The notes beneath the pieces are model-generated. The model saw nothing but the letters and a program-made list of their open reading frames with translations, did no database searches and was not told where the DNA came from. Shown here one piece after another: positions 18,818-27,554 of a stretch of 64,000 nucleotides of DNA (positions within the stretch are counted from its first letter, which is position 1; the number at the start of each line of letters is the position of its first letter). This DNA comes from Chroococcidiopsis sp. TS-821. Its GTDB lineage: Bacteria; Cyanobacteriota; Cyanobacteriia; Cyanobacteriales; Chroococcidiopsidaceae. A program made the translations under genes and the position numbers. The stretch spans positions 62,001 to 126,000 of the forward strand of contig NZ_MVDI01000011.1 of assembly GCF_002939305.1 (NCBI RefSeq), written 5' to 3'.

Positions 18818-19261
18818 ATGAAGCTAACAACTCGCGGACACTACAGTGTAAAAGCATTGCTCGATTTGAGCTTACAGCCAAAGAATAGACCTGCATCAGT
18901 AAAAGCGATCGCCCAGCGTCAAGATATTCCAGCACCCTACTTAGAAAAATTGCTGATCGAAATGCGTCGTGCAGGGTTAGTTGAATCGATGCGTGGCGTT
19001 CAAGGTGGATATAAACTAGCGCGATCGCCTGCACAAATATCTTTAGGGCAAATTCTAGAATCGGTTGGCGAAACTATTGAGCCTTTACCACATCACATTC
19101 CCGCACCAAATCAAGCCGAAGACTGGGTGACGTTTACATTATGGCAGCGGTTACACCAGAAAGTGAAAGAGGCACTTTACACAATCACGCTTGCAGATCT
19201 TTATTATGATGCTCGTAGTTGGCAAGCCGCGCAAGGCGAAGCAACAAGTTTTGTTGTTTAG
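18818..19261 (+). CDS. Rrf2-family transcriptional regulator without cluster cysteines
   Basis: Winged-helix DNA-binding protein of 147 residues. The N-terminus MKLTTRGHYSVKALLDLS and the wing QGGYKLARSPAQISLGQIL are diagnostic of Rrf2/IscR/NsrR proteins. The family often carries three conserved cysteines around residues 90-105 that bind an Fe-S cluster; here that segment reads HIPAPNQAEDWVTF and the whole protein has no cysteine. Some cyanobacterial Rrf2 proteins are likewise cysteine-free. It precedes cobD on the same strand by about 100 bases, so co-transcription is possible. ATG start with AGCACAGA just upstream, a weak Shine-Dalgarno. Confidence 0.9.
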   Translation: MKLTTRGHYSVKALLDLSLQPKNRPASVKAIAQRQDIPAPYLEKLLIEMRRAGLVESMRGVQGGYKLARSPAQISLGQILESVGETIEPLPHHIPAPNQAEDWVTFTLWQRLHQKVKEALYTITLADLYYDARSWQAAQGEATSFVV

Positions 19262-19359
19262 TGAGTCGAAAACAGAGATCGGGATTCAAGAATCAGGGTT
19301 AAAACAAAAGTGTCAGCCTTTAAATTAGGTTTTGTTTGCACTCAACGTAAGCTTAAGTT

Positions 19360-20364
19360 TTGAAGGACAATTACGACTTTTTCAGTTTCAATTCAATTAA
19401 TACGCAGTTAGTTGTTTTAATTTTTGCTGCGTTTTTAGATTACCTAATTGGCGATCCGTGGAGTTTTCCGCATCCAGTTCGCGTTATGGGTTGGGTGATA
19501 TTGCAATTTAATACTATTGTGTGGAAACATTTTGAGCGCCCGCGTACGCAGCGGTTAGCAGGAATTGTTTTGGGTATCGGATTAATTAGTGGTAGTGGTT
19601 TCGTCGGATGGTCGATCGTACAAGTGACTGAGTTTATTCATCCTGGCTTTAGAATTGTTGTCGAAAGCCTTCTTTTAGCAAGTTGTTTTGCTGCGAAAAG
19701 CCTCAGACAAGCTGCACAAGAAGTTTTACAGCCACTCGGTGAGGGAAAAATTCAACAAGCGCGTGCTAGCCTTAGTAAATATGTTGGTAGAGATACCGAA
19801 AATCTCTCTGAAACAGAAATCTTGCGGGCAGTTTTAGAAACTGTAACTGAAAATGCTACCGACGGCGTGATGGCACCTTTATTTTATGCGATCGCTGGTT
19901 CTTTTATACCGTTGATTGGGAGTGTTCCGGTTGCATTAGCATACAAAGCTGCAAGTACCTTAGATTCGATGGTAGGTTATCGCGAAGCACCTTACACTTA
20001 CCTTGGTTGGTTTAGCGCGCGATTAGAAGATGCCTTAACGTGGTTGCCATGTCGCCTAACTGTTCTGACTGTAGCAATGCTATCAGGCAAACCGCGCTTT
20101 GTTTGGCGCATTTGTCGTCGAGACGCAGTACAAGATCCTAGCCCAAATTCAGGTTGGAGTGAATGCGCTTATGCAGCAGTACTCGGCGTACAAGTGGGAG
20201 GAACAAACTGGTATCGAGGAGTGGCAAAACACAAACCCTTGCTTGGAGACAACATTCATCCAATTACTCCAGGCAAAGTTTACCAAGCACTACAACTGAC
20301 GCGATATTGCTTCTTAATTTGGCTAGGAGTTGCAGCTTTGCTTTTGTTTAAATTTCAACTGTAA
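19360..20364 (+). CDS. cobD: Adenosylcobinamide-phosphate synthase (CobD/CbiB)
   Basis: Membrane enzyme that attaches aminopropanol (phosphate) to adenosylcobyric acid, giving adenosylcobinamide (phosphate), late in B12 synthesis. The 334-residue protein shows the family hallmarks: FLDYLIGDPWSFPHPVRVMG at about 24-43, the TVTENATDGVMAPLFY motif near 165-180 and the DSMVGYR segment near 200, plus HPITPGKVYQ at the end. There are four to five hydrophobic segments. A TTG start at 19360 is assumed because no ATG precedes the conserved N-terminal segment. It fits with cbiX at 31029 as B12-pathway capacity, though it has no riboswitch of its own that I can see. Confidence 0.93.
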   Translation: MKDNYDFFSFNSINTQLVVLIFAAFLDYLIGDPWSFPHPVRVMGWVILQFNTIVWKHFERPRTQRLAGIVLGIGLISGSGFVGWSIVQVTEFIHPGFRIVVESLLLASCFAAKSLRQAAQEVLQPLGEGKIQQARASLSKYVGRDTENLSETEILRAVLETVTENATDGVMAPLFYAIAGSFIPLIGSVPVALAYKAASTLDSMVGYREAPYTYLGWFSARLEDALTWLPCRLTVLTVAMLSGKPRFVWRICRRDAVQDPSPNSGWSECAYAAVLGVQVGGTNWYRGVAKHKPLLGDNIHPITPGKVYQALQLTRYCFLIWLGVAALLLFKFQL

Positions 20365-20410
20365 TGACACGATATTCACGAAGTTTTAAACTAAGCCTAT
20401 AGCCTTCGTC

Positions 20411-20445
20411 ACTCCTCACCCCTCGCCCCTCACTTCTCGTCCCTC
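20411..20445. repeat. Heptanucleotide tandem repeat before pyrR
   Basis: Five consecutive seven-base units: ACTCCTC, ACCCCTC, GCCCCTC, ACTTCTC, GTCCCTC. They end six bases before the pyrR start codon, so they occupy the leader position where a ribosome-binding site would be expected. This is the STRR class known from cyanobacteria. Confidence 0.75.
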
Positions 20446-20451
20446 TTCAAT

Positions 20452-20988
20452 ATGCCTGCTAAAGTTGTTGAAATTCTTTCTGCTGAAGAAATCCGTCGTA
20501 CTATGACGCGTCTTGCTTCCCAAGTTGTCGAAAGATCGCGGGATTTGTCGCAACTTGTCATTTTGGGTATCTATACTAGAGGTGCATTTTTAGCAGAGCT
20601 ATTAGCACGTCAAATCGAAGTGCTTGAAGGTGTAAATGTTCCTGTAGGAGCGTTAGATATTACATTTTACCGCGACGATTTGGATCAAATTGGCGTACGA
20701 ACTCCAGCTAAGACAGAAATTCCCTTTGACCTAACAGGTAAAATTGTTCTACTCGTCGATGACGTAATTTACAAAGGACGCACTGTCCGCGCGGCTTTGA
20801 ATGCTGTTAATGATTATGGTAGACCTGCGGCAATTTGGCTAGCAGTATTAGTCGATCGCGGTCATCGCGAGTTACCGATTCATCCTGATTTTATTGGTAA
20901 ACAGCTACCTACAGCCAAAGAAGAACAAGTTAAAGTGTATTTACAAGATTTTGACGGACGCGATGCAGTGGAATTAATCGGTAATTAA
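20452..20988 (+). CDS. pyrR: PyrR bifunctional pyrimidine regulator / uracil phosphoribosyltransferase
   Basis: Phosphoribosyltransferase-fold protein of 178 residues. In firmicutes PyrR binds pyr mRNA and attenuates transcription when UMP is high, and it also has weak uracil phosphoribosyltransferase activity. The PRPP-binding loop [18 protein letters not shown] is at about residues 98-115, and the N-terminal [18 protein letters not shown] is characteristic of PyrR over Upp. No pyr biosynthetic genes flank it, so its RNA-binding role here is unproven. It is preceded by the C-rich heptad repeat and lacks a canonical Shine-Dalgarno. Start ATG at 20452. Confidence 0.93.
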   Translation: MPAKVVEILSAEEIRRTMTRLASQVVERSRDLSQLVILGIYTRGAFLAELLARQIEVLEGVNVPVGALDITFYRDDLDQIGVRTPAKTEIPFDLTGKIVLLVDDVIYKGRTVRAALNAVNDYGRPAAIWLAVLVDRGHRELPIHPDFIGKQLPTAKEEQVKVYLQDFDGRDAVELIGN

Positions 20989-21370
20989 TAACAATTGGCT
21001 ATTAACTTCTGTTTGATTAAATAGCGTACTCTTAAAGGTTTGGTAGTGAGCGACCAATTATCAGTTACTAACCACCATCCTTCTACTTATGTCTTCACCC
21101 CTAGGACAGATGCAGCCTAGAGCGACTAACAGCGATATTCTTGTATTAATATTTTTTATAATTTCTTAATAATTAAAGGTAACTGCGATGAAGATTGTAA
21201 AGAAAATTACGACTACAAATTTTCAAATTGAGTAGCGTTATTCGCAACGGGAATTAACAGTCTTTACGCTGAGTGGCATTGAAATATTAGGCTGCGTTGG
21301 GCGTAGCCGCATCTCATGGGAAGGCAATCGTTCTTCCTTATACCTGAATACAGGCTTGTATAAAATACTA
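20989..21370. other. Intergenic region
   Basis: Between pyrR and the hybrid kinase. It holds a GGTAGTGAG...CAGTTACTAACC stretch related to the GGTAAT heptad theme (around 21039-21077) and a short GC-rich patch GGGCGTAGCCGCATC near 21300-21314 that resembles dispersed cyanobacterial repeats. No gene seen. Confidence 0.4.
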
Positions 21371-23650
21371 ATGAATCTTTCCTATCCTAGACTAGGGTAC
21401 AACCTATCCTTACTTGCGATCGCACTCGTTGTGCTCGTCAAACTCACTTTAGAACCAATAACCCAACTCGATTTGGGGTTAGTGTTATTTTTGACAGCAC
21501 TGACAGTCAATTCTTGGCATAACAATCTCGTGCTAGGGCTAGTAGCGATCGCTTCCGCAGCGATAGTACTCTGGCTACTCAATTATTTTTTGCCTACTAG
21601 TCAGGACTTTTGGCAACTAGCGTCACTTGGAGTTATTGCTCTACCGCTGAGCATCGTTAATTTAGCTGTCAACTATTTGGAACGCGAGTCGGCAAAAGTT
21701 TCGGAAGCAACGATAACAGGAGTACGCGACATCAACAAGGCATTAGAAATTGCGGTAGAGTGCATCGCGAGGATCGATTCTCAAGGACGCTACATCACCG
21801 TGAATGAAGCTTATGCGCGCTTATTAGGCTACGAACCGCAAGACTTAATCGGTAAAGCATGGGAAATTACCGTTCATCCACAAGACGTTGCCAAACTGAC
21901 TGCTACGTATCAACAAATGTTGACAACAGGGAAAGCAGAAGCCGAAGCACGCGGGATTCGCCAAGATGGCTCGTACTTTTACAAACAGGTTACGCTGATT
22001 AAAACCAGCGATCGCCTAAATAGTTTTAGCGGACATTACTGCTTTGTCAAGGATATTACTCAACGCAAGCAAAGCGAAGAACGACTGCGGCTATTAGAAT
22101 CTGTCGTTGTGAATGCGAATGATGCGATTGTCATTACTGAAGCCGAACCAATTCAAGCTCCAGGTCCGCGCATTCTTTACGTCAACGAAGCTTTTACGCG
22201 CATGACGGGTTACACATTGCAAGAAGTTGTCGGTAAAACGCCACGCCTACTTCAAGGAGCAAAAACCGATCGAGAAACGTTAACGCGGATTCGGACAACC
22301 TTACAGCAATGGCAATCAGATGTATTTGAACTAATCAACTACCGCAAAGATGGCTCAGAATTTTGGGTAGAACTGAGTATCGTACCAGTTGCTGATGAAA
22401 CTGGGTGGTACACGCATTGGATTTCTGTACAGCGCGATATTACCCAGCGAAAAGAAGTAGAAGCGATGCTAGCCAAATTATTACTACGCGAACAGCAAGC
22501 CCGGATCGCAACCGAAGAAGCAAGTCGGATGAAAGATGAGTTTCTTGCAGTTGTATCGCATGAGTTAAGAACACCACTCAATGCGATGCTTGGTTGGTCG
22601 CGATTATTGCAAAGTCGCACACTTAACGAACAAACTACCGCCCGCGCCTTAGCAACGATTGAGCGCAATGCTCAAGCACAAGCGCAACTGATAGAAGATC
22701 TTCTGGATATTTCCCGCATGATGCGTGGCAAGCTCAGCTTACAATGTTGCCCTGTCAATCTCAAAAATGTTATTGAAGCGGCGATAGATACAATTCGCCT
22801 GGCAGCTGCTGCAAAAGATATTCAAATTCATACTGTATATAAAACTAATAAGTCAATTTCTGGTGACGGCGATCGCCTACAACAAGTCGTCTGGAATTTG
22901 CTTTCCAATGCGATTAAATTTTCTCCTCGCGGTGGACGCGTAGAGATAACATTAGCCGAACAAGATACGTATATCGAACTCAATGTCAGCGATAACGGAC
23001 AAGGTATCGAGCCAGATTTTCTCCCGCATATCTTTGAACAATTTCGTCAAGCTGATAGTAGCAGTAGTCGCAAGCAAGGCGGGTTAGGTTTAGGGTTGGC
23101 GATCGTCCGGAATTTGGTAGAACTGCACGGCGGTACAATTAGTGCAACAAGTCAAGGAATCGGCACAGGCGCAACTTTTACTGTCAGATTACCTTTTCCC
23201 CGCGAGAGCCAAAACGAGCCGCCTAATATTGCGCCTAATCCAGAATTTCAATCAGAATTAGGAATCAAAGGTTTACAAGTGCTGATTGTTGATGATGAAG
23301 CCGACGCGCGCGAACTTCTTCAGATTGTGCTAGAACAGGCGGGTGCAAGTGTTACCGCTGTTGGCTCTGTCAGTGAAGCTTTGAATATCATTGAACAATT
23401 ACAACCAGATATCCTCTTGAGTGATATAGGAATGCCAGGGGAAGATGGCTACTCCTTGATACAAAAAACCAAAAACCTCAAAACGAAATCAGGAAAGCAA
23501 CTTCCTGTAGCTGCCATTACGGCTTATGCGCGTGCGGAGGATCGAGTAAGAGCATTACAGGCAGGTTTTCAAACGCATTTACCTAAGCCTATAGATCCAA
23601 CACAACTTATCGCAGTCGTGACAACGCTTGCAGAACGAACTTTATCTTAA
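21371..23650 (+). CDS. Membrane hybrid sensor histidine kinase with two PAS domains
   Basis: A 759-residue signalling protein. Three to four hydrophobic helices fill residues 5-110. Two PAS-PAC modules follow (about 120-240 and 245-365; the second has VNEAFTRMTGYTLQEVVGK and a long GAKTDRETL loop, as in PAS domains of the LOV/PAS_9 type, but without the LOV cysteine motif NCRFLQ). HisKA carries SHELRTPLNAM with the phospho-accepting His near residue 397. HATPase has N and G boxes (NLLSNAIKFS, GGLGLGLAIV). A receiver domain (about 630-755) has its phospho-Asp near 685 (LLSDIGMPG). ATG at 21371 was chosen over a TTG five codons earlier. No cognate regulator is adjacent, so phosphorelay partners are elsewhere. 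Confidence 0.93.
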   Translation: MNLSYPRLGYNLSLLAIALVVLVKLTLEPITQLDLGLVLFLTALTVNSWHNNLVLGLVAIASAAIVLWLLNYFLPTSQDFWQLASLGVIALPLSIVNLAVNYLERESAKVSEATITGVRDINKALEIAVECIARIDSQGRYITVNEAYARLLGYEPQDLIGKAWEITVHPQDVAKLTATYQQMLTTGKAEAEARGIRQDGSYFYKQVTLIKTSDRLNSFSGHYCFVKDITQRKQSEERLRLLESVVVNANDAIVITEAEPIQAPGPRILYVNEAFTRMTGYTLQEVVGKTPRLLQGAKTDRETLTRIRTTLQQWQSDVFELINYRKDGSEFWVELSIVPVADETGWYTHWISVQRDITQRKEVEAMLAKLLLREQQARIATEEASRMKDEFLAVVSHELRTPLNAMLGWSRLLQSRTLNEQTTARALATIERNAQAQAQLIEDLLDISRMMRGKLSLQCCPVNLKNVIEAAIDTIRLAAAAKDIQIHTVYKTNKSISGDGDRLQQVVWNLLSNAIKFSPRGGRVEITLAEQDTYIELNVSDNGQGIEPDFLPHIFEQFRQADSSSSRKQGGLGLGLAIVRNLVELHGGTISATSQGIGTGATFTVRLPFPRESQNEPPNIAPNPEFQSELGIKGLQVLIVDDEADARELLQIVLEQAGASVTAVGSVSEALNIIEQLQPDILLSDIGMPGEDGYSLIQKTKNLKTKSGKQLPVAAITAYARAEDRVRALQAGFQTHLPKPIDPTQLIAVVTTLAERTLS

Positions 23651-23672
23651 ATTTTCTTCTCTGTATTTTTCT

Positions 23673-24719
23673 TTATACGCGCTGTAATACTTGCGAATGC
23701 TTAAACTCCGCTAAATTTGCTGTGCCAGTACAAAACAAAACTGTAGTCATTTCGGCAATTAAGACTTCGACTAACTCGTAAAGCACAGTTTCTGACTCGG
23801 CAGCAGCTTGTAAAAAGGGTAATGCTAAACCGGCAAGATCGGCACCAAGCGCGATCGCTTTAGCAACATCTAAGCCATGACGCAAACCACCAGAAGCGAT
23901 TAACGGAATTTCGGGTGCGATCTCCCGAACGCTTGTAATACACTCTGCTGTTGGTAAACCCCAATTGGCAAATGTCATACCTAAACGACGCTGTAAGCTA
24001 TTTTCGGCGCGTTCGCTTTCTACTTTTGCCCAAGAAGTGCCGCCTGCACCTGCAACATCGATCGCACTGATACCTGCATCGATCAATTTTTTTGCCATAG
24101 CTGCAGAAATGCCATTTCCGACTTCTTTGGCAATGACTGGCACTGGCAACTTACTACACAATTTTTCTATTTTGTCAAGCAAACCGCGAAATTTTGTATC
24201 ACCTCTAGATTGGATGCATTCTTGTAAGGGGTTGAGGTGCAAAATCAAAGCATCAGCTTGCAGCGCATCAACAACACGCCGACACTCATCTAATCCGTAT
24301 TTGTAATTAAGTTGCACTGCACCCAAATTGGCAAACAGTAAAATATCTGGTGCAAGCGATCGCACTGCAAAAGTTGTAGCTACTTGTGGTTTTTCGAGCG
24401 CCACCCGCTGCGAACCTACGCCCATCGCCATATTATAATGTTGCGCGACTTCGGCAAGCCGACGGTTAATCGTTCCCGCGAATTCTGTCCCGCCTGTCAT
24501 CGACGAAATTAACAACGGATAAGATAGCGATTTGCCTAAAAACTGAGTACCCAAATCAATTTCATCGCGGTTAATCTCAGGTAAACAACAATGAATAAAG
24601 CGGTAACGTTCTAAGCCATTCGTCGTTTGCGAAAACTGGACATCTTCATCGAGACAAATGCGCAAGTGTTCTGCTTTCCGTGTTTGCGTTTGTCCTGACA
24701 AGCTTAAAGGAAGGTTCAC
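23673..24719 (-). CDS. fni: Type 2 isopentenyl-diphosphate delta-isomerase
   Basis: FMN- and NAD(P)H-dependent enzyme interconverting isopentenyl and dimethylallyl diphosphate, the entry step to carotenoids, phytol and quinone tails; cytosolic. The 348-residue protein begins with a [11 protein letters not shown] segment (the R-K-x-x-H substrate-binding motif), has the [11 protein letters not shown] phosphate/FMN motif near residue 72, HLNPLQE near 158 with the conserved Gln, [13 protein letters not shown] near 220 and [14 protein letters not shown] near 270. All match type 2 enzymes, not the Mg-dependent type 1 family. It converges with the hybrid kinase; the start is the ATG at 24719. Confidence 0.95.
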   Translation of the reverse strand: MNLPLSLSGQTQTRKAEHLRICLDEDVQFSQTTNGLERYRFIHCCLPEINRDEIDLGTQFLGKSLSYPLLISSMTGGTEFAGTINRRLAEVAQHYNMAMGVGSQRVALEKPQVATTFAVRSLAPDILLFANLGAVQLNYKYGLDECRRVVDALQADALILHLNPLQECIQSRGDTKFRGLLDKIEKLCSKLPVPVIAKEVGNGISAAMAKKLIDAGISAIDVAGAGGTSWAKVESERAENSLQRRLGMTFANWGLPTAECITSVREIAPEIPLIASGGLRHGLDVAKAIALGADLAGLALPFLQAAAESETVLYELVEVLIAEMTTVLFCTGTANLAEFKHSQVLQRV

Positions 24720-24814
24720 AGGTTGACTTCAATAAAAGAGGTTTTTATAGCAATTGAAGGGATGCTAAGGACATGGTAGAAGATCAGTTCTATGTTCTTG
24801 TAAAGTTTGCTCAT

Positions 24815-24849
24815 TTGACCCTGACCTTTGACCTCTGACCCCTGCTCTC
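24815..24849. repeat. Heptanucleotide tandem repeat TGACCYC type
   Basis: Five seven-base units: TTGACCC, TGACCTT, TGACCTC, TGACCCC, TGCTCTC. The same unit recurs at 42428-42455 and, degenerate, near 59440-59465. Confidence 0.75.
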
Positions 24850-25008
24850 TTATGACTTTACAACTAGTTGTAGTGCCATTAGCAAGCTATTATTCATCAA
24901 ACTTTACCCAATTCGAAAAAGGATGAGCAAGTGCTACCTTCTTGCACTCAGTCATCCTCGAATTTAGCAGCAGTGACGATCGCATCGTCTTGCGATCGCC
25001 GCTAAAAA

Positions 25009-25563
25009 CTAAGCAACCTTCGAGACACTATTATTTACATGAACATATTCATTTAGCTTTGCCATCACTTTTTCAACGCTTTCAGCCAACGTTTCTCGAT
25101 CTGTGCGACATTCTACCTCAGGATTGAGTGGTGGTTCGTAAGGATCGTCAATTCCTGTAAAACTCTTGATTTCTCCAGCGCGCGCTTTTTTGTACAATCC
25201 TTTAACATCGCGTTCTTCACACACAGCTAACGGTGCGTTGACATAAATTTCTACGAAGTTACCAATCTTACCGCGTACTTCGTCACGAATTGCACGATAA
25301 GGAGAAATAGCAGAAACGATAACAATTACTCCATTGCGCGTTAGCAATTGAGCCACAAAACCAATACGACGAATATTCTCATCGCGATCGGCTTTGCTAA
25401 ATCCTAAACCTTTTGTTAGGTTCTCTCGAACAACATCACCATCGAGAACTTCAACTTTGTAACCCTGCTCGCGCAGTCTTGCTTCTACCGCTTTACTAAT
25501 TGTTGTTTTCCCAGCACCACTCAACCCAGTAAACCACAAAGTCATTCCTTGGTGTTTCATCAT
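25009..25563 (-). CDS. cysC: Adenylylsulfate (APS) kinase
   Basis: Phosphorylates adenosine-5'-phosphosulfate with ATP to PAPS, for sulfate assimilation or sulfation; cytosolic. The 184-residue protein has the P-loop GLSGAGKTT at about residues 12-20, the DGDVVRENLTKGLGFSKADRDENIRRI segment typical of CysC, and FVEIYVNAPLAVCEERDVKGLYKKAR. No sulfurylase domain is attached. ATG at 25563 gives MMKHQGMTLWFTGLSG, the usual length before the P-loop; a 13-residue upstream extension looks spurious. PAPS made here could serve the sulfotransferase at 50378, an inference only. Confidence 0.95.
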   Translation of the reverse strand: MMKHQGMTLWFTGLSGAGKTTISKAVEARLREQGYKVEVLDGDVVRENLTKGLGFSKADRDENIRRIGFVAQLLTRNGVIVIVSAISPYRAIRDEVRGKIGNFVEIYVNAPLAVCEERDVKGLYKKARAGEIKSFTGIDDPYEPPLNPEVECRTDRETLAESVEKVMAKLNEYVHVNNSVSKVA

Positions 25564-26076
25564 TCTGCTACCTTTACCTTTACTGAAACTTAAATCTTCC
25601 ACACAATCAAGAATATTGAGGTAGAAACCTACTAAACGCGTTCTTTAGTTATCATCACTTCTGCGGCTAGTACAGTCTTTGTAGTAATACAACAATAAAT
25701 TGAGTTTGATAGCATTACTACCTCTCGCTAGTCGAGTGATTCGCATTGGCTGAATTGTAAACAAAATCTATCAAATTATAAACACAAATTAAAATTTTAT
25801 TAACTGATAGCAAATAGTAAGTTTCATAAAAAAATAATATATTCCTTGACGTGCATATTAATGCGAGCTACCTGTCAAGATTTATGCAAATAACTTAGCG
25901 AAATCTTTACAGTCAGCTGGCTTTTATAAAGTTTGTGTATAGCGCGATCGCGATATAATGTCTATCCTCTCCACGTGACATCGTTGTCACAGTATGCGCT
26001 TTCCAGGAGTCGTTATTTAGTTACATAGATAACAGAAAATAGATCGCCTGAAGCGATTCCTGTAAAAATCAGAGTT
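25564..26076. other. Intergenic region between two minus-strand genes
   Basis: 513 bases. It should hold the cysC promoter on the minus strand. It also carries a plus-strand promoter-like sequence and a perfect palindrome (separate entry), and further on a hairpin ATCGC-CTGAA-GCGAT near 26043-26057. No protein-coding frame. Confidence 0.45.
25932..25990 (+). promoter_or_regulatory. Promoter-like sequence with 16-base palindromic site
   Basis: TTTGTG (25932-25937) and a consensus TATAAT (25954-25959) are 16 bases apart. About 15 bases downstream of the -10 lies GTGACA-TCGT-TGTCAC (25975-25990), a perfect inverted repeat with the size of a dimeric repressor operator or an RNA 5' hairpin. It points away from any plus-strand gene; the nearest gene downstream is on the opposite strand. 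Confidence 0.4.
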
Positions 26077-26574
26077 TTACTTGGTCTGTTCGTACATCTG
26101 TCGATGTTTTTCCATGAGCTGCAAATACTTTTCATTCGTTTTTGCTAACATCCATTTTTCCTTAAAAATTGCAGCTGATTGCGCTTTAATAGGATCGACG
26201 TCTAAAGGTAATATTTCCTGGCGCGCCTGCTTTTCGGCTTCTGGAGAACCTGCTTTTTGCGGGTTAGCTTTGTATTTTCTACCACTTTTATGATTGGCAT
26301 AACGACGCGATCGCGTGTAGCCCATTTGCAAAAACTTACGCGCCATATCTGCGCCGACAAAATCATCTTGTTCGAGATAGTTAAGAAACATCTCATAAAT
26401 TTTTGCGCTCGATTCTTTAGCAATTTCAGGAGTTTTAAAGCGCCAGTAGGGTAAAATTTCTGATTTATAAGGTTCTACTAGCAACACTCCTTGCTCGCCC
26501 TTGCCAACACGATACAATTCAGGCGAAGAACGAAAATCAATCCTTTCAAAATCTAAAGAATAATCAAATTTCAT
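26077..26574 (-). CDS. DUF4385-like conserved protein
   Basis: A 165-residue soluble protein with no signal peptide or membrane helix. The sequence DFERIDFRSSPELYRVGKGEQGVLLVEPYK and the later ARKFLQMGYTRSRRYANHKSG match my memory of the DUF4385 family, found in many bacteria and of unknown function. The C-terminal part is rich in Lys/Gln and helical. It lies 28 bases downstream of the K+ channel gene on the same strand, so both are probably in one transcript. ATG start. Confidence 0.75.
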   Translation of the reverse strand: MKFDYSLDFERIDFRSSPELYRVGKGEQGVLLVEPYKSEILPYWRFKTPEIAKESSAKIYEMFLNYLEQDDFVGADMARKFLQMGYTRSRRYANHKSGRKYKANPQKAGSPEAEKQARQEILPLDVDPIKAQSAAIFKEKWMLAKTNEKYLQLMEKHRQMYEQTK

Positions 26575-26602
26575 ACTCTATCGAATCCAATTTAATACGT
26601 GC

Positions 26603-27391
26603 TTATAAATTTTTCTCTAACTTTGTGCCACAAATCTTACAATAGCGAGCATCAGTATCGTGAAGTGATAATTGGCAAGTAGGACAAACTGTTTGTACTT
26701 GGCGACTGGTTTTGATAAATTGTTTAATTAAATCGCCAACCTGCCAAGGAATTAATGCTATACCAGTTAAAATCATCAATACCGTTAAAAGACGCCCTAA
26801 TTGGGAAATTGGAGTGACATCTCCAAAGCCAACGGTTGTCATCGTGACAACCGAAAAATAAAAAGCATCTAAGAAGGTATTAAAAGTATCAGAATTACTT
26901 GGATGCTCGACTTGATAAATTAGCCCAGAATAAACAAAAATAATAGCAAATAAAGTAAATAATATTCGAGCAAAAATAACACTATCTTCGCCACTAATCC
27001 GTTCAAACAAAACTATTTTTTGAATAAATCTAACTAATCTTAAAATTCTAAACCAACGAAAAATTCGAATAAAGCTGATATCTACTAAGCCTAGAAAAAA
27101 AGGTAGAATAGCTAAAAGATCGAGTAGTGAATATAGACTAAAAAAATATTTTATTTTGGACTCAGCACACCAAAACCGCAGGCTATACTCTAAAGCAAAA
27201 ACCCCGATAATAAGACTATCTAAACGGTCTAATATTATTCTTAATTCTGCAGGAATTGAGTAGGTTTCTGCAACAAAAATAGTAGAAGACAGTAAAACTA
27301 AACCTGTGATTGTCAAGTTTAGAAATCTTCCCAGTGGAGTCTCAATATCTTCTAAATAAAACCCAATAACTTTTTTAGCTAGCAACATCAT
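26603..27391 (-). CDS. Six-TM voltage-gated-type potassium channel with zinc-ribbon tail
   Basis: Ion channel of 262 residues in the cytoplasmic membrane. Helices S1-S6 are recognisable, S4 having spaced arginines (IRIFRWFRILRLVRF), which indicates a voltage sensor. The pore loop TMTTVGFGD carries the K+ selectivity filter, followed by S6. The last ~30 residues form a zinc ribbon with CPTCQLSL and CKICGTKL, a compact cytoplasmic add-on. Tetrameric assembly is expected from the family. It is upstream of the DUF4385 gene and likely co-transcribed. Start ATG at 27391 or the next codon. Confidence 0.92.
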   Translation of the reverse strand: MMLLAKKVIGFYLEDIETPLGRFLNLTITGLVLLSSTIFVAETYSIPAELRIILDRLDSLIIGVFALEYSLRFWCAESKIKYFFSLYSLLDLLAILPFFLGLVDISFIRIFRWFRILRLVRFIQKIVLFERISGEDSVIFARILFTLFAIIFVYSGLIYQVEHPSNSDTFNTFLDAFYFSVVTMTTVGFGDVTPISQLGRLLTVLMILTGIALIPWQVGDLIKQFIKTSRQVQTVCPTCQLSLHDTDARYCKICGTKLEKNL

Positions 27392-27554
27392 AATTAGCTT
27401 GCTAGTTTGAGAAAATAGTTTAAAATATAGGATTCATGCTTGAAATTTTTGCAGTTTTCTAATTCAAATCTAGCACATTCATTTTTATATTACTAAATAA
27501 TACTATAATTTTTATACTATACTATCAGAGTTTGCTAGGAAACTTCTTACAAAA

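Noticed and set aside
20411-20445. ACTCCTCAC-like sequence suggesting the small RNA Yfr1
   Set aside because: The match is part of a heptanucleotide repeat and lacks the flanking hairpins and the exact Yfr1 core.
21371-23650. LOV-type blue-light sensor in the hybrid kinase PAS domain
   Set aside because: The second PAS resembles LOV in its long loop but reads TPRLLQGA, without the flavin-binding cysteine of NCRFLQ.
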